From Gleimia europaea ACS-120-V-Col10b (GTDB lineage: Bacteria > Actinomycetota > Actinomycetes > Actinomycetales > Actinomycetaceae), in the NCBI RefSeq assembly GCF_000411155.1, contig NZ_KE150266.1:372001-436000 (forward strand): a stretch of DNA of 64,000 nucleotides. The letters are read 5' to 3'. Shown here piece by piece: positions 17,569-26,568 of the stretch. The notes below the pieces were generated by a model, which worked only from the letters and a program-made list of their open reading frames with translations, was not told the DNA's origin and did no database searches. The position numbers and the translations under genes are program-made. Numbering within the stretch: the stretch's first letter is position 1; each line of letters starts with the position of its first letter.

Positions 17569-20391
17569 CTAGTCGCGTGGCTTCTCGCGCATCTCCCAAG
17601 TTTCGATGGTGTCACCAACCTGAATGTCCTTGTGGCCCAGCGTGATACCACACTCGTAACCCTCGCGAACCTCGGTGACGTCATCCTTCTCGCGGCGAAG
17701 CGATTCGATCTTAAGATCCTCCGCAACCACAACGCCGTCACGGACAAGCCGTGCGTTCGTGTTGCGCTTGATGATGCCCTTACGAACGATCGAACCAGCA
17801 ATGTTGCCGAATTTACCGGACTTGAAGACCTGCAAGATCTCGGCCGTGCCAAGCTGTACCTCTTCGTAAATCGGTTTCAGCATGCCCTTGAGGGCCGCTT
17901 CAATCTCTTCAAGCGCCTGGTAGATGACCGTGTAGTACTTGATCTCCACTCCCTCTTCATCGGCCAGGCTTGCGACCTGCTCATTCGGACGGACGTTGAA
18001 GCCAATAATGACAGCGTCATCAACCGTTGCGAGATTAACATCGTTCTGCGTAATTGCACCGACACCGCGATGGATGATGCGTAGCTGAACTTCTTCTCCC
18101 ACATCAATCTTGAGTAGCGAATCTTCAAGCGCTTCAACAGCACCCGAAACGTCACCCTTAATGATGAGGTTGAGCGTGTCAACCTTGCCTTCCTTAAGGA
18201 CCTTATCGAAGTCCTCAAGCGTGACGCGCTTGCGCCTGCGAGCCAGCTGAGCCTGACGTTCTGCAGACTCGCGCTTGTCGGCAATCTGACGGGCCGTGCG
18301 GTCATCGGGTGCCACCAGGAATGAGTCACCTGCGCGCGGCACGGACGTTAGGCCAAGCACCTGAACCGGACGTGCCGGGCCAGCCTCTTGAACGTCATTG
18401 CCCCACTCGTCGAACATCGCCCGGACACGCCCATAGGACGAGCCTGCGACAACGGCGTCACCAATGCGTAGCGTGCCCCGCTCAACCAGCATTGTTGCAA
18501 CCGCTCCTCGACCCCGATCCAGGTTCGCTTCGATCGAAACGCCGCGGGCGTCCGTATCCGGATTCGCCTCCAGATCGAGGGCCGCGTCAGCGGTGAGCAG
18601 GACTGCCTCAAGCAGGTCACCAATGCCCTTGCGTTGTTTTGCGGATACATCGACGAACATGACGTCGCCGCCGTATTCTTCAGCAACGAGGTTGTATTCC
18701 GTGAGCTGCTGGCGGATCTTGTCCGGGTTCGCAGTATCCTTATCAACCTTGTTCACCGCCACGACAATCGGCACGTCAGCGGCCTGTGCGTGGTTGATCG
18801 CCTCAACGGTCTGCGGCATCACGCCGTCATCTGCTGCGACAACCAGGATCGCAATATCCGTTACCTGCGCGCCACGAGCACGCATTGCCGTAAACGCTTC
18901 GTGACCGGGCGTATCGATGAACGTGATCAGACGGTCACTGCCGTCGTGCTTCACGTGCACCTGGTACGCGCCGATGTGCTGCGTAATACCACCGTGCTCG
19001 CGGTCCACAACATCCGTGTGACGGATGGCATCAAGAAGCTTGGTTTTACCGTGGTCAACGTGACCCATGACGGTTACAACCGGCGGACGCGGTGCAAGGT
19101 GCTCCACGTCGTCAAGCTCTTCTGCCTCGAGATCGATGTCGAAGGACTCAAGGAGCTCGCGGTCCTCATCCTCCGGGGAGATCACCTCAACCTTGTAGCC
19201 GATCTCTTCGCCCAACAGGGTGAAGGTATCTTCATCGAGCGACTGCGTTGCGGTTGCCATCTCACCAAGGTGAAACAAAACGGTTACGAGCGATGCGGGA
19301 TTCGCATCGATCTTCTCCGCTAGGTCAGCAAGAGAAGCACCCTGGCGGATACGAATAATCTCACCGTTGCCACGCTGAATCTGCACACCACCAATGACAG
19401 GTGCATTCTGCTGCTCGAACTCTTGCCTCTTCGCGCGCTTCGACTTGCGTCCGCGCTTACCGGTTCCCCGACCAAACGCGCCCTGCGTTGCGCCGCGTCC
19501 ACCGCGACCTCCGCGGGGAGGTGCGGACATTGGCGGCTGCTGGCCAAAGCTGGGGGCCTGTGATTGCCGGGCGCCCGAACGGTTAGAACGCCTGCTCTGG
19601 CGGTTGCCGCGCTCGGGAGCGCTATTGGCGTCCGGCTGCGCAAGCGTGGAGTGACCGGGCATCATCATCGGCGACGGACGAGGTCCGCGCCTCTTGCTGC
19701 CGCGCGCAGGTGCGGCCTCGGACGCATTGCGTCCGCCTCGCTGACCGCGCTGCGGCTTGTCATTGCGATCCGCACCACGACCTCCACCCGGCCGGGGCAT
19801 CCCCTGCTGGGTTGCAAACGGGTTGTTCCCCGGGCGAGGTCCCGGACGAGGCATCCCCTGCTGGGTTGCAAACGGGTTATTTCCCGGGCGAGGTCCCGGA
19901 CGAGGCATACCCTGCTGCGAAGCAAATGGGCTATTGCCTGGGCGCGGCGCGGCTTCATCCGTGGGCTTCGGCTCTTCTGCCTTCTTCACAGCTTCAGATT
20001 CTGTAGGCTCTGAAGCCTCCTTTTTCACGGCACTTGGCTTAGCTACCTGAGCTGGGCCGGGAATGACGTCAGCAGGACTTGGCGCCGGCGCCTCCGGCTT
20101 TGAAATCTTAGCCTTAGCCTTCGCCGGTTCCTTCTTGGTCTTTGCTTCCTTGGCTTCAGTCTTGGCCGCAGATTTCGCCGCCTTGGCCGACTTCTCGGCC
20201 TTTGGTGACTCTTTACTTTGCTCAGACTCGAGCTTAGCGCCAAGGGTCTTGCGAACTCTTCTCACAACTGGGGGTTCGATCGTGGACGACGCCGACTTTA
20301 CGAACTCACCATTTTCTTTCAAGTGCGCAAGTAGTTCTTTACTCGTGATTCCGAGCTCTTTTGCGAGCTCGTGTACACGCAATTTTGCCAC
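17569..20391 (-). CDS. infB: Translation initiation factor IF-2
   Basis: A 940-residue GTPase that places initiator tRNA on the ribosome. The N-terminus (1-330) is a long Lys/Ala-, then Pro/Gly/Arg-rich low-complexity region with a tandem repeat. The GTPase domain starts near residue 435 with G1 GHVDHGKT, G3 DTPGHE and G4 NKVD; beta-barrel domains and the C-terminal fMet-tRNA-binding part follow. The GTG start has GGAGAG upstream. It belongs to the rimP-nusA-ylxR-infB group. Confidence 0.96.
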   Translation of the reverse strand: MAKLRVHELAKELGITSKELLAHLKENGEFVKSASSTIEPPVVRRVRKTLGAKLESEQSKESPKAEKSAKAAKSAAKTEAKEAKTKKEPAKAKAKISKPEAPAPSPADVIPGPAQVAKPSAVKKEASEPTESEAVKKAEEPKPTDEAAPRPGNSPFASQQGMPRPGPRPGNNPFATQQGMPRPGPRPGNNPFATQQGMPRPGGGRGADRNDKPQRGQRGGRNASEAAPARGSKRRGPRPSPMMMPGHSTLAQPDANSAPERGNRQSRRSNRSGARQSQAPSFGQQPPMSAPPRGGRGGRGATQGAFGRGTGKRGRKSKRAKRQEFEQQNAPVIGGVQIQRGNGEIIRIRQGASLADLAEKIDANPASLVTVLFHLGEMATATQSLDEDTFTLLGEEIGYKVEVISPEDEDRELLESFDIDLEAEELDDVEHLAPRPPVVTVMGHVDHGKTKLLDAIRHTDVVDREHGGITQHIGAYQVHVKHDGSDRLITFIDTPGHEAFTAMRARGAQVTDIAILVVAADDGVMPQTVEAINHAQAADVPIVVAVNKVDKDTANPDKIRQQLTEYNLVAEEYGGDVMFVDVSAKQRKGIGDLLEAVLLTADAALDLEANPDTDARGVSIEANLDRGRGAVATMLVERGTLRIGDAVVAGSSYGRVRAMFDEWGNDVQEAGPARPVQVLGLTSVPRAGDSFLVAPDDRTARQIADKRESAERQAQLARRRKRVTLEDFDKVLKEGKVDTLNLIIKGDVSGAVEALEDSLLKIDVGEEVQLRIIHRGVGAITQNDVNLATVDDAVIIGFNVRPNEQVASLADEEGVEIKYYTVIYQALEEIEAALKGMLKPIYEEVQLGTAEILQVFKSGKFGNIAGSIVRKGIIKRNTNARLVRDGVVVAEDLKIESLRREKDDVTEVREGYECGITLGHKDIQVGDTIETWEMREKPRD
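19796..19957. repeat. 54-bp tandem repeat inside infB (three copies, last one diverged)
   Basis: The word GGCAT recurs at 19796, 19850 and 19904, exactly 54 bases apart. The first two units are nearly identical and the third is diverged. They encode an 18-residue unit ending in [10 protein letters not shown], flanked by PRPGPRPG. It lies within the disordered N-terminal region of IF-2, so copy number probably varies between strains. Confidence 0.85.
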
Positions 20392-20497
20392 AACTCTCCT
20401 GTTCAGGTCCGCCCCGAACAGGACGGACGTTTATTTCTGCTGGTAGCTCATCGCTGGGTACTCATCGGGTGCCCATCAGCTTCCAACCCGCTTCCAT

Positions 20498-20818
20498 TTA
20501 CTCGTCCGCAACGCGCTCCCTGCGCGTTGGTTGGTTTCCCTCTCGAGCGGAAATACTTATCGAGAAGGAAACACGGCTTTCACCCCCAGGCAAGCGAAGG
20601 GCGCGGTGAAACGCCTTCTTTTTCACTGCCCGATCTAGACAGGATTGCCGAGGATGGATCCAGGCTCCTCGCCCGGACATGCTCCGGCGCGGGTCACTAA
20701 CAACAGTTCCAAGAGCCTCACTGTAAACGCAGCGAAGCAACTCATTAGGGGTTGCTACTTCCCGGCACCCTATGCACGTGCGCCGCGGTGCATTCGCGAA
20801 ACGGCTATGCATGAGCAC
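20498..20818 (-). CDS. YlxR/RnpM family RNA-binding protein
   Basis: A 106-residue DUF448 protein. RRTCIGCREVATPNELLR near residues 12-29 and GRGAWIHP near 49-56 are the family signature. Some members bind RNase P RNA and modulate its activity (family knowledge, RnpM). It has the standard position between nusA (26-base gap) and infB (106-base gap). Confidence 0.9.
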   Translation of the reverse strand: MLMHSRFANAPRRTCIGCREVATPNELLRCVYSEALGTVVSDPRRSMSGRGAWIHPRQSCLDRAVKKKAFHRALRLPGGESRVSFSISISAREGNQPTRRERVADE

Positions 20819-20844
20819 GCTTGCCTTTAAGCCTATCGTTATTT

Positions 20845-21888
20845 TTAGTCCGTTGGTTCTATATTTTCTGAGCCCTGCCTCACGTCAGGACGTGAAATGT
20901 CACCCGTCATGACGCCCAGACCGGCCTCAGTATCGGAATGAATATCAATGTGGAAGCCAGACAGGCGCGCGGCAAGACGCGCGTTTTGGCCTTCCCGACC
21001 AATGGCGAGAGAGAACTGAAAGTCAGGTACAACTACCTGCGCATTCTTAGCTTCAAGGTCAGTAATTGTGACCGAAGATACTCGCGCGGGAGACAGTGAG
21101 TTAGCGACAAAACGAGCCGGATCCGAGGAGTAATCGACAATATCGATCTTCTCGCCCTGTAGCTCCGTCATTACCGCACGTACTCGCCTACCCATCGGAC
21201 CAATGCAAGCGCCCTTTGCGTTCACACCCTCCCGAGTGGCCGCAACCGCAATCTTGGTGCGGTGACCGGCCTCGCGCGCAATCGATTTAATTTGCACAAG
21301 ACCCTGCTGAATTTCCGGCACTTCGCGCTCGAACAAGCCTTCAACAAGGCCTGGGTGGGTGCGCGAAACCGTGATCGCAGCGCCCTTCTCTCCCCGCGAA
21401 ACATCCACTACGTATGCGCGGAGCACGTCACCGTGGTTGTACACCTCGCCCGGAACCTGTTCGGACTGAGGTAGCCGTGCTTCGAACTCGCCCACGCGCA
21501 ACATCACGAAAGCAGGATTGCGCTGAGCCTCTACCGTACCGACCACAACTGAACCGGTACGACTACGGAAATCACCGAGCACCTTCGAATCCTCGGCCTC
21601 GCGGAGCCGCTGCGCAATCACAGAACGAGCAGTTGCCGTAGCGATACGTCCAAACTCCTTAGGCGTGTCATCAAACTCGCCAATCGGGTTATCGTCCTCA
21701 TCAATCTCGGTTGCCATCACGGCAACCTTTCCGGTGCGCTGATCAATCTCAATGCGAGCCTGATCCATAGCTCCAGGCATCTTGTGGTAAACCTTCAGCA
21801 AGGCTTCCTCAATTGCGGCCACCAACGTGTCACCGTCAATTTCGAGCGAGGCACCCACTTCCCGAAGTGTACGCATATCGATTTCCAC
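20845..21888 (-). CDS. nusA: Transcription termination/antitermination factor NusA
   Basis: A 347-residue protein. The N-terminal RNA polymerase-binding region is followed by an S1 domain (VGTVEAQRNPAFVML near residue 115) and two KH domains (GACIGPMGRRVRAVM near 228; AIGREGQNARLAARL near 297). As in other actinobacteria, the C-terminal acidic repeats of enterobacterial NusA are missing. It starts 9 bases after rimP and belongs to that operon. Confidence 0.95.
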   Translation of the reverse strand: MEIDMRTLREVGASLEIDGDTLVAAIEEALLKVYHKMPGAMDQARIEIDQRTGKVAVMATEIDEDDNPIGEFDDTPKEFGRIATATARSVIAQRLREAEDSKVLGDFRSRTGSVVVGTVEAQRNPAFVMLRVGEFEARLPQSEQVPGEVYNHGDVLRAYVVDVSRGEKGAAITVSRTHPGLVEGLFEREVPEIQQGLVQIKSIAREAGHRTKIAVAATREGVNAKGACIGPMGRRVRAVMTELQGEKIDIVDYSSDPARFVANSLSPARVSSVTITDLEAKNAQVVVPDFQFSLAIGREGQNARLAARLSGFHIDIHSDTEAGLGVMTGDISRPDVRQGSENIEPTD

Positions 21889-21897
21889 GCGAGCCTC

Positions 21898-22383
21898 CTA
21901 CTTACCTAGCGAACCGAAGTCAATGCGCGAATGCGCCTTCGTGATCTTATCAAGAGCCACAGTTGTTTCGCGCTCAGGCTTACCTTTCTTGCCCGGGATG
22001 CTAAGCGTCACACTCTGGTCATCAGAGCTGACTACTCTGCCCTTCAGGCGCTCGCCAGCTTCCGTTTTGATCTCCACCAGATGACCGATACAGCGCGAGA
22101 AGTGCCGTGCAGTTTCAAGTTTACGTTCGGCGCCCGGCGTTGAAACTTCTAGCGTGTAGGCACTTTCAATCGGATCGTCCTCATCCATGACCGCCGAGAT
22201 TTCCCGCGAGACCTGCAGGACGCTGTCCGCATCAACCGAACCCGCGCCCTCCTTCAAGTCCACCGTCACACGCACCAGGGGTTCCTTGCCCCTAGTTACA
22301 GTCACGGATTCCAAGAAAAGATCCGCACGGCTCACAATCGGAGCGACGAGCGCTTCAATCCGAGCCTCGATGGCTTTTGACAT
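21898..22383 (-). CDS. rimP: Ribosome maturation factor RimP
   Basis: A 161-residue factor needed for 30S assembly. DADSVLQVSREISAVMDE and YTLEVSTPGAERKL (about residues 50-90) are diagnostic. Tandem ATGs occur at 22386 and 22383; AAGGAGA fits the second. It is the first gene of the rimP-nusA-ylxR-infB operon and diverges from a lipoprotein gene; the promoters of both must lie in or near the short interval at 22384-22445. Confidence 0.93.
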   Translation of the reverse strand: MSKAIEARIEALVAPIVSRADLFLESVTVTRGKEPLVRVTVDLKEGAGSVDADSVLQVSREISAVMDEDDPIESAYTLEVSTPGAERKLETARHFSRCIGHLVEIKTEAGERLKGRVVSSDDQSVTLSIPGKKGKPERETTVALDKITKAHSRIDFGSLGK

Positions 22384-22445
22384 CATTCTCCTTAAAGAGC
22401 GGGACTGGTTCGAGCCTGAGCCCTCAATCAGACTATTATGCACAC

Positions 22446-23591
22446 ATGGCTTCAATATCGCACGAATCCGTGGCTAGCGCGAAGATCGACACGAAAAGTC
22501 AAACTACCGTTGCGAAACGAATTGTAGTTCCAATCTTCGCAGCCGCGATCGCTGCTGCGACCCTAACCGGTTGCTCCGGCGTTTACATTGAACAAGACGG
22601 ACCGCAACTACCGCGCGTGTCCAAGTCCGTTGCGCTCTTTCAACAACTCGTTCGTAACGACACCGCGGTGATTGACAGCCTTGCGAAACCCGGAGACGAC
22701 TGCAAGCCCTGCATGGCTTTCTCAGCCAGTCTGAGCGAAAAGTCGAAGCAACGCGCCGATCTGTTGGGCGGGCTGTGGGATCCGTGGGGGCAGGACGCTC
22801 CCGAAGGCGCTCCCCTACCTGACCCGGTGCCGCCGGCCAGCACAACCTGGGCCGAGCTTACCGACTTCATTATCAGCACTGCCACATCTGATCTTGCGGC
22901 GGCAAGTGACCTAGACACCGAAGAGGACCGGTTGGCCGCCGCCTCCGTAGCTGCCGGAAGACTGGCCGATGGCCTCAAGTTGGCACGCCTTCTCGAAGTG
23001 GAGCCCAGCCTCCCGGCTTTTGCCGCGCCTGCGGCTGAACCTCGCCAGGACGTCGCTGGACGCTCCGACCTCAAAAATCTTGGCGAACTGGCCGCACAAT
23101 GGGACTGCGCTGCGCAGTGGATTGCCTACTACGGAGCGGGAGATGATTCGGACGGGCCTTCCGCTACCGAGGTAGCTGCCCGCACGCAGGTGGAAGACCT
23201 CGTTGCTTTCTCCCAGCGCGCCATCAACGCTGGGGCTCCAGACAAACGCACTGTGTCATGTTTGGCCCCTGCAAATGACGGGCGTGCAACCGGCCTTACA
23301 CGCACGGAAAATGAGCTGTTTGCCACCAATCTGGCGTTCCTAGTTGCACACCCGTACCTCACCCTGCCCGGTGAAGACGATCCGGAGGGCCCCTTTGCTT
23401 TCGAAGTGCTTACCGCGCAGCTGGCCTCCTGGGGAAACATTGAGAACGTTCCCGCAACGCCGGGAGTTACCGAATCTGCGGAGCAAAAGCAGGCGCCAAC
23501 CGAACCCACGCAATTTGCGCCGTTCTACAACACGGGTGAGGAAGGCGAAGGAATTGCCCCGTTCTACAACAAGAGCGGCGAAACAAAATAA
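22446..23591 (+). CDS. Putative lipoprotein of unknown function
   Basis: About 381 residues from the ATG at 22446. A hydrophobic stretch (IVVPIFAAAIAAATLTGC) ends in a lipobox, so the mature protein should be lipid-anchored outside the cell from that Cys. The rest is helical and Ala/Glu-rich. The last 25 residues contain APFYN twice, 14 residues apart. A gene divergent from rimP is common in actinobacteria (some carry the ferritin-like DUF4439), but I cannot confirm that domain here. No strong ribosome site is seen. TATTAT at 22434-22439 lies close to the ATG, so a leaderless transcript is possible. Confidence 0.7.
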   Translation: MASISHESVASAKIDTKSQTTVAKRIVVPIFAAAIAAATLTGCSGVYIEQDGPQLPRVSKSVALFQQLVRNDTAVIDSLAKPGDDCKPCMAFSASLSEKSKQRADLLGGLWDPWGQDAPEGAPLPDPVPPASTTWAELTDFIISTATSDLAAASDLDTEEDRLAAASVAAGRLADGLKLARLLEVEPSLPAFAAPAAEPRQDVAGRSDLKNLGELAAQWDCAAQWIAYYGAGDDSDGPSATEVAARTQVEDLVAFSQRAINAGAPDKRTVSCLAPANDGRATGLTRTENELFATNLAFLVAHPYLTLPGEDDPEGPFAFEVLTAQLASWGNIENVPATPGVTESAEQKQAPTEPTQFAPFYNTGEEGEGIAPFYNKSGETK

Positions 23592-23610
23592 GCGCGGGGC
23601 AAACCCGCGC
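23580..23610 (-). terminator. Terminator after the CAU tRNA
   Basis: Minus-strand hairpin with perfect 7-base arms GCGCGGG/CCCGCGC (23604-23610 with 23592-23598) and a 5-base loop, followed by TTATTTTG. It starts 5 bases past the tRNA 3' end. The T-tract overlaps the stop of the convergent lipoprotein gene. Confidence 0.7.
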
Positions 23611-23615
23611 AGAAG

Positions 23616-23689
23616 TGCCCCGACCGGGGCTCGAACCCGGGACCGGCGGATTATGAGTCCGCTGCTCTAACCGACTGAGCTATCAGGGC
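23616..23689 (-). tRNA. tRNA with CAU anticodon (tRNA-Ile2 or elongator tRNA-Met)
   Basis: A 74-base cloverleaf. The acceptor stem pairs GCCCTGA with TCGGGGC (one wobble), with D-stem GCTC/GAGC, anticodon stem GCGGA/TCCGC with loop CTCATAA, and T-arm CCGGG-TTCGAGC-CCCGG. The anticodon CAT is at 23653-23655. CCA is not encoded. GAGCAGCGGACTCATAA resembles tRNA-Ile2, whose C34 is modified to lysidine, but elongator Met cannot be excluded by eye. It is not the initiator, which would have three G-C pairs at the base of the anticodon stem. Confidence 0.9.
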
Positions 23690-23697
23690 CTGGGTAA

Positions 23698-23726
23698 ATC
23701 ATGCCAGCTAGGCGAATCTGAATCAA
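23698..23726 (-). promoter_or_regulatory. Likely promoter of the CAU tRNA
   Basis: On the minus strand TTGATT (23726-23721) and CATGAT (23703-23698) are separated by 17 bases. Transcription would begin very close to the mature tRNA 5' end, so the fit is tight. Confidence 0.4.
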
Positions 23727-23803
23727 ACCAATCATGCCGGCCACCGCGGATAGTTTCTCACGAGGTGATGAGACAAATGCGTGGTTACCGTACAGTGAAG
23801 GCT

Positions 23804-24319
23804 ATGACTCCAGCTATGAAATTTAAGCTTCCGAAATCCTTAGTAAACGCACTGCACGCGAGCTTCTTAACGAAGACGGACGCCAAGCGTCCCGCTATCG
23901 AGCTTGCGGACGGAGCCTGGCTACTTCTGGCGAATCTTGGCCCTGTGGTGGTGACGGACGAAGGCGTAGCTTTTATTGGCCACTGGCATGAGATCCAACA
24001 CGCTGTGTGGGAAGCGAACAGCCAGATGCTCATCATCCGCTGGGTAGATCCCGCCCGTGAACCTTGGCACTGCGTTACCGTGGAAGACGATGTGCGTCGA
24101 TTCATGTCGCAACTCGAAGAGTTCGTTGAATACACGTATATTTCTACAGCCTCACGCCAAACTGCGGATGGAACGTGGATCCGCGCCTCCATCCGGCGCT
24201 CCAGCAACGGCAACCTGTTTTCTACGCTAACCGCCGGTGGTGATCTTAATAACGAAGGGGAAAAACTGGCTTTCGAACTGGAGAAAAACCTGCGTGAATC
24301 TGTTGGATTAGAAGGGTAA
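23804..24319 (+). CDS. Conserved actinobacterial hypothetical protein
   Basis: About 171 residues. I recognise the general pattern of an uncharacterised actinobacterial family: a beta-rich first half with VVVTDEGVAFIGHWHEI and HAVWEANSQMLIIRWVD, then a helical C-terminus. There is no signal peptide or membrane segment, so it is probably cytoplasmic. The start is uncertain: ATG 23804 follows GAAGG very closely and a TACAGT box by 8 bases (possibly leaderless); an upstream GTG at 23765 and an ATG at 23816 are alternatives. It is placed between two tRNA genes. Confidence 0.7.
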   Translation: MTPAMKFKLPKSLVNALHASFLTKTDAKRPAIELADGAWLLLANLGPVVVTDEGVAFIGHWHEIQHAVWEANSQMLIIRWVDPAREPWHCVTVEDDVRRFMSQLEEFVEYTYISTASRQTADGTWIRASIRRSSNGNLFSTLTAGGDLNNEGEKLAFELEKNLRESVGLEG

Positions 24320-24340
24320 TTGGCGCGCTTAAAACCCGAT

Positions 24341-24369
24341 TTGGCACGAGGAGAAAAAGTATGTAAAGT
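24341..24369 (+). promoter_or_regulatory. Likely promoter of tRNA-Asn
   Basis: TTGGCA (24341-24346) and TAAAGT (24364-24369) are separated by exactly 17 bases, placing the start about 12 bases before the mature tRNA 5' end. Confidence 0.6.
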
Positions 24370-24387
24370 GTATTTCGCGCTAAGCAA

Positions 24388-24459
24388 TCCCGCGTAGCTC
24401 AACGGCAGAGCATTCGACTGTTAATCGAACGGTTGCTGGTTCGAATCCAGCCGCGGGAG
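24388..24459 (+). tRNA. tRNA-Asn (anticodon GUU)
   Basis: A 72-base cloverleaf. Acceptor TCCCGCG/CGCGGGA is perfectly paired, with D-stem GCTC/GAGC, anticodon stem TTCGA/TCGAA and loop CTGTTAA (GTT at 24420-24422), T-arm GCTGG-TTCGAAT-CCAGC and discriminator G. CCA is not encoded. Confidence 0.96.
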
Positions 24460-24467
24460 CAAACGAG

Positions 24468-24492
24468 GCCCGTCTGTAAAGGCGGGCTTTTT
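24468..24492 (+). terminator. Terminator after tRNA-Asn
   Basis: GCCCGTC/GGCGGGC arms (one wobble) around a 6-base loop, followed by TTTTT. It starts 9 bases beyond the tRNA. Confidence 0.85.
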
Positions 24493-24575
24493 GCATGACT
24501 CGGTACCGCTGCTTTCGGGCAACGAGCCGTTGTTGGGGGTGCGTACCTTAATCGGCCTGGGCCACGACCGACTGT

Positions 24576-26534
24576 TTAAAGGTCTTCTGTGAGAGCCCGC
24601 CGTTTTTCTTCTAGCCGCAACAACTCGCCAAACGCTACCTGGTATTCGTCGGAGTCAAATGAATAGCGGCCCAGCGAGGCCTTTAGCGAACCAATCTGGC
24701 GGTTAAGCCCATTTCGCACTAGCGCGCGAACCATTCCAAAGCAGTAGTCGCGCAGTCGGTCCGGATCATCTTGCGGTAGCGGCGCCACTGCAAGCTGCGT
24801 AATCACCTTTGCCACCACTTCACTGCCTGACTCGATCAGGCTCTGATTCCAATGCGCGGTAGCCCTGCGCGTAGCCTCCTCTCCAACCCCAACCTCAGCT
24901 TCAGTGATTTGCAAGTAATCCAAGTAAGAGGCGAGCCCTCCTCCCGCACGGATCGCATCATGGACCGCGCGGTAAGCCGGCGTTGAGAAGGCATCCCCAT
25001 CAAGCTCATCAAAACCCGAGCCCGAAACGTAACCCGGGTGCTGCACGATTGCCTCCAGTGCCTGCCTCTCCAAGCGCACAATCGGATCAGCCTCATTACC
25101 AACCCGCATCGCAGCGGGAGCCTCTTGCACGGGTGCGCCATGACCACGATCTGCCCGCAGATCGACGCGACGAGCCTCACGCGCGGCCAAAGACACGGCG
25201 TGCAACACCTCGCGCACATCCATGCCCAGCCAACCCGACAGCTGCCGCGCATACTCACGTTGCAGTGCGCGATCGCGAATCCCCGCCACGATCGGAGCGC
25301 TTGCACGAAGGCCGTGCACACGCCCCTCCGCAGTAGTGAGATCCACGGACGCAAGCGTTGAGCGAATAACGAACTCAAACAGGGGCACGCGCGATTCAAC
25401 CAGCTCGACAAGAGCCGCGTCCCCCTTGTTCATACGCAGATCGCAAGGATCCATGCCAGAGCGCTCCACAGCGACGAATGTTTGCGTCGCGAAACTCTGA
25501 TCCTCGCCAAAAGCTCGCAGCGCGGCTTTGCGGCCAGCCTCGTCACCATCAAAAGTGAAGATAACCTCTCCCCCAAGACTAAGACCCGATGAGAGCTGCA
25601 CGCCCGCAGCCGGGTTAGCCACGTCCCCCAGCAGGCGGCGAATTATTTTCACGTGGTCTGCACCAAAAGCTGTCCCGCAGGTTGCCACGGCAGTATCAAT
25701 ACCAGCCAGGTGTGCGGCCATAACATCCGTATAGCCCTCCACGATTACAACCTCACGTTTTTTGGCGATATTACGCTTGGCAAGGTCTAGCCCGTACAAC
25801 ACCTGGGACTTGTGATAAATGGGGGTCTCGGGCGTATTCAGATATTTCGGCCCCTGATCGTCCTCATGCAACCTGCGCGCACCAAACCCAATGGTGGCAC
25901 TCGTCAAATCCCTGATCGACCACATAAGACGGCCGCGAAAACGATCATAAATTCCACGATTGCCGTTACTAGCCAGGCCCGCCTTCACAATCTCTTGATC
26001 TTGAAATCCGCGTGAGCGAAGCAGATCAGTGAGGTTATTCCACCCTTTAGGCGCATACCCAATGCTGAAGGTGGCAGCGGCGTTTCGATCAAACCCGCGC
26101 TGAGCTAAGAACTCGCGGGCAATCTGTGCTTCCGGAGAAGATAGCGAGCGGATGTAAAACTCCTCCGCAATCTTATGCTGGTCGATCAGACGCTGGCGTC
26201 TGCCGAACTCGTTCGGGCCCTTCGCCCCCTCCTCGTAATGAAGCGTGATGCCTGATTTTTGCGCCAGGTGCTCCACGGCCTCGGAAAAGCTTAAATGATC
26301 AACCTTTTGCAAGAACGCGATCGCGTCACCGCCCTCGCCACACCCAAAACAATGCCACAATCCCAGGTGGGGACGAACGTGGAAGGATGGGGTCTTTTCA
26401 TCATGGAACGGGCACAGCCCCTTCATTGATCCGGTTCCCGCAGGACGAAGCGTCACGTAATCATTAACGATGTCTTCAATCGCGGTGGCCTCGCGAACCT
26501 TCGCAATGTCCTCTTTCCGAATCAGCCCAGCCAT
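24576..26534 (-). CDS. dnaG: DNA primase
   Basis: A 652-residue enzyme laying RNA primers at replication forks. The N-terminal zinc ribbon is CPFHDEKTPSFHV with WHCFGCG (about residues 41-66). The TOPRIM region contains VIVEGYTDVMAAH (about 270-282) and FTFDGDEAG. A variable C-terminal helicase-interacting domain follows. It is upstream of no obvious partner; dgt lies 34 bases before it on the same strand, the usual actinobacterial dgt-dnaG pairing. Confidence 0.95.
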   Translation of the reverse strand: MAGLIRKEDIAKVREATAIEDIVNDYVTLRPAGTGSMKGLCPFHDEKTPSFHVRPHLGLWHCFGCGEGGDAIAFLQKVDHLSFSEAVEHLAQKSGITLHYEEGAKGPNEFGRRQRLIDQHKIAEEFYIRSLSSPEAQIAREFLAQRGFDRNAAATFSIGYAPKGWNNLTDLLRSRGFQDQEIVKAGLASNGNRGIYDRFRGRLMWSIRDLTSATIGFGARRLHEDDQGPKYLNTPETPIYHKSQVLYGLDLAKRNIAKKREVVIVEGYTDVMAAHLAGIDTAVATCGTAFGADHVKIIRRLLGDVANPAAGVQLSSGLSLGGEVIFTFDGDEAGRKAALRAFGEDQSFATQTFVAVERSGMDPCDLRMNKGDAALVELVESRVPLFEFVIRSTLASVDLTTAEGRVHGLRASAPIVAGIRDRALQREYARQLSGWLGMDVREVLHAVSLAAREARRVDLRADRGHGAPVQEAPAAMRVGNEADPIVRLERQALEAIVQHPGYVSGSGFDELDGDAFSTPAYRAVHDAIRAGGGLASYLDYLQITEAEVGVGEEATRRATAHWNQSLIESGSEVVAKVITQLAVAPLPQDDPDRLRDYCFGMVRALVRNGLNRQIGSLKASLGRYSFDSDEYQVAFGELLRLEEKRRALTEDL

Positions 26535-26568
26535 GCCCTATATCCTAATCATTCGCAAGGAAGTGCGC

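Noticed and set aside
18634-19323. 229-codon open frame on the plus strand opposite infB
   Set aside because: It lies wholly antisense to the conserved GTPase core of IF-2, has no ribosome site and no recognisable domain; it is a by-product of GC-rich codon use.
19796-19957. Possible CRISPR array
   Set aside because: The repeats are head-to-tail 54-base units without unique spacers and are in frame within infB.
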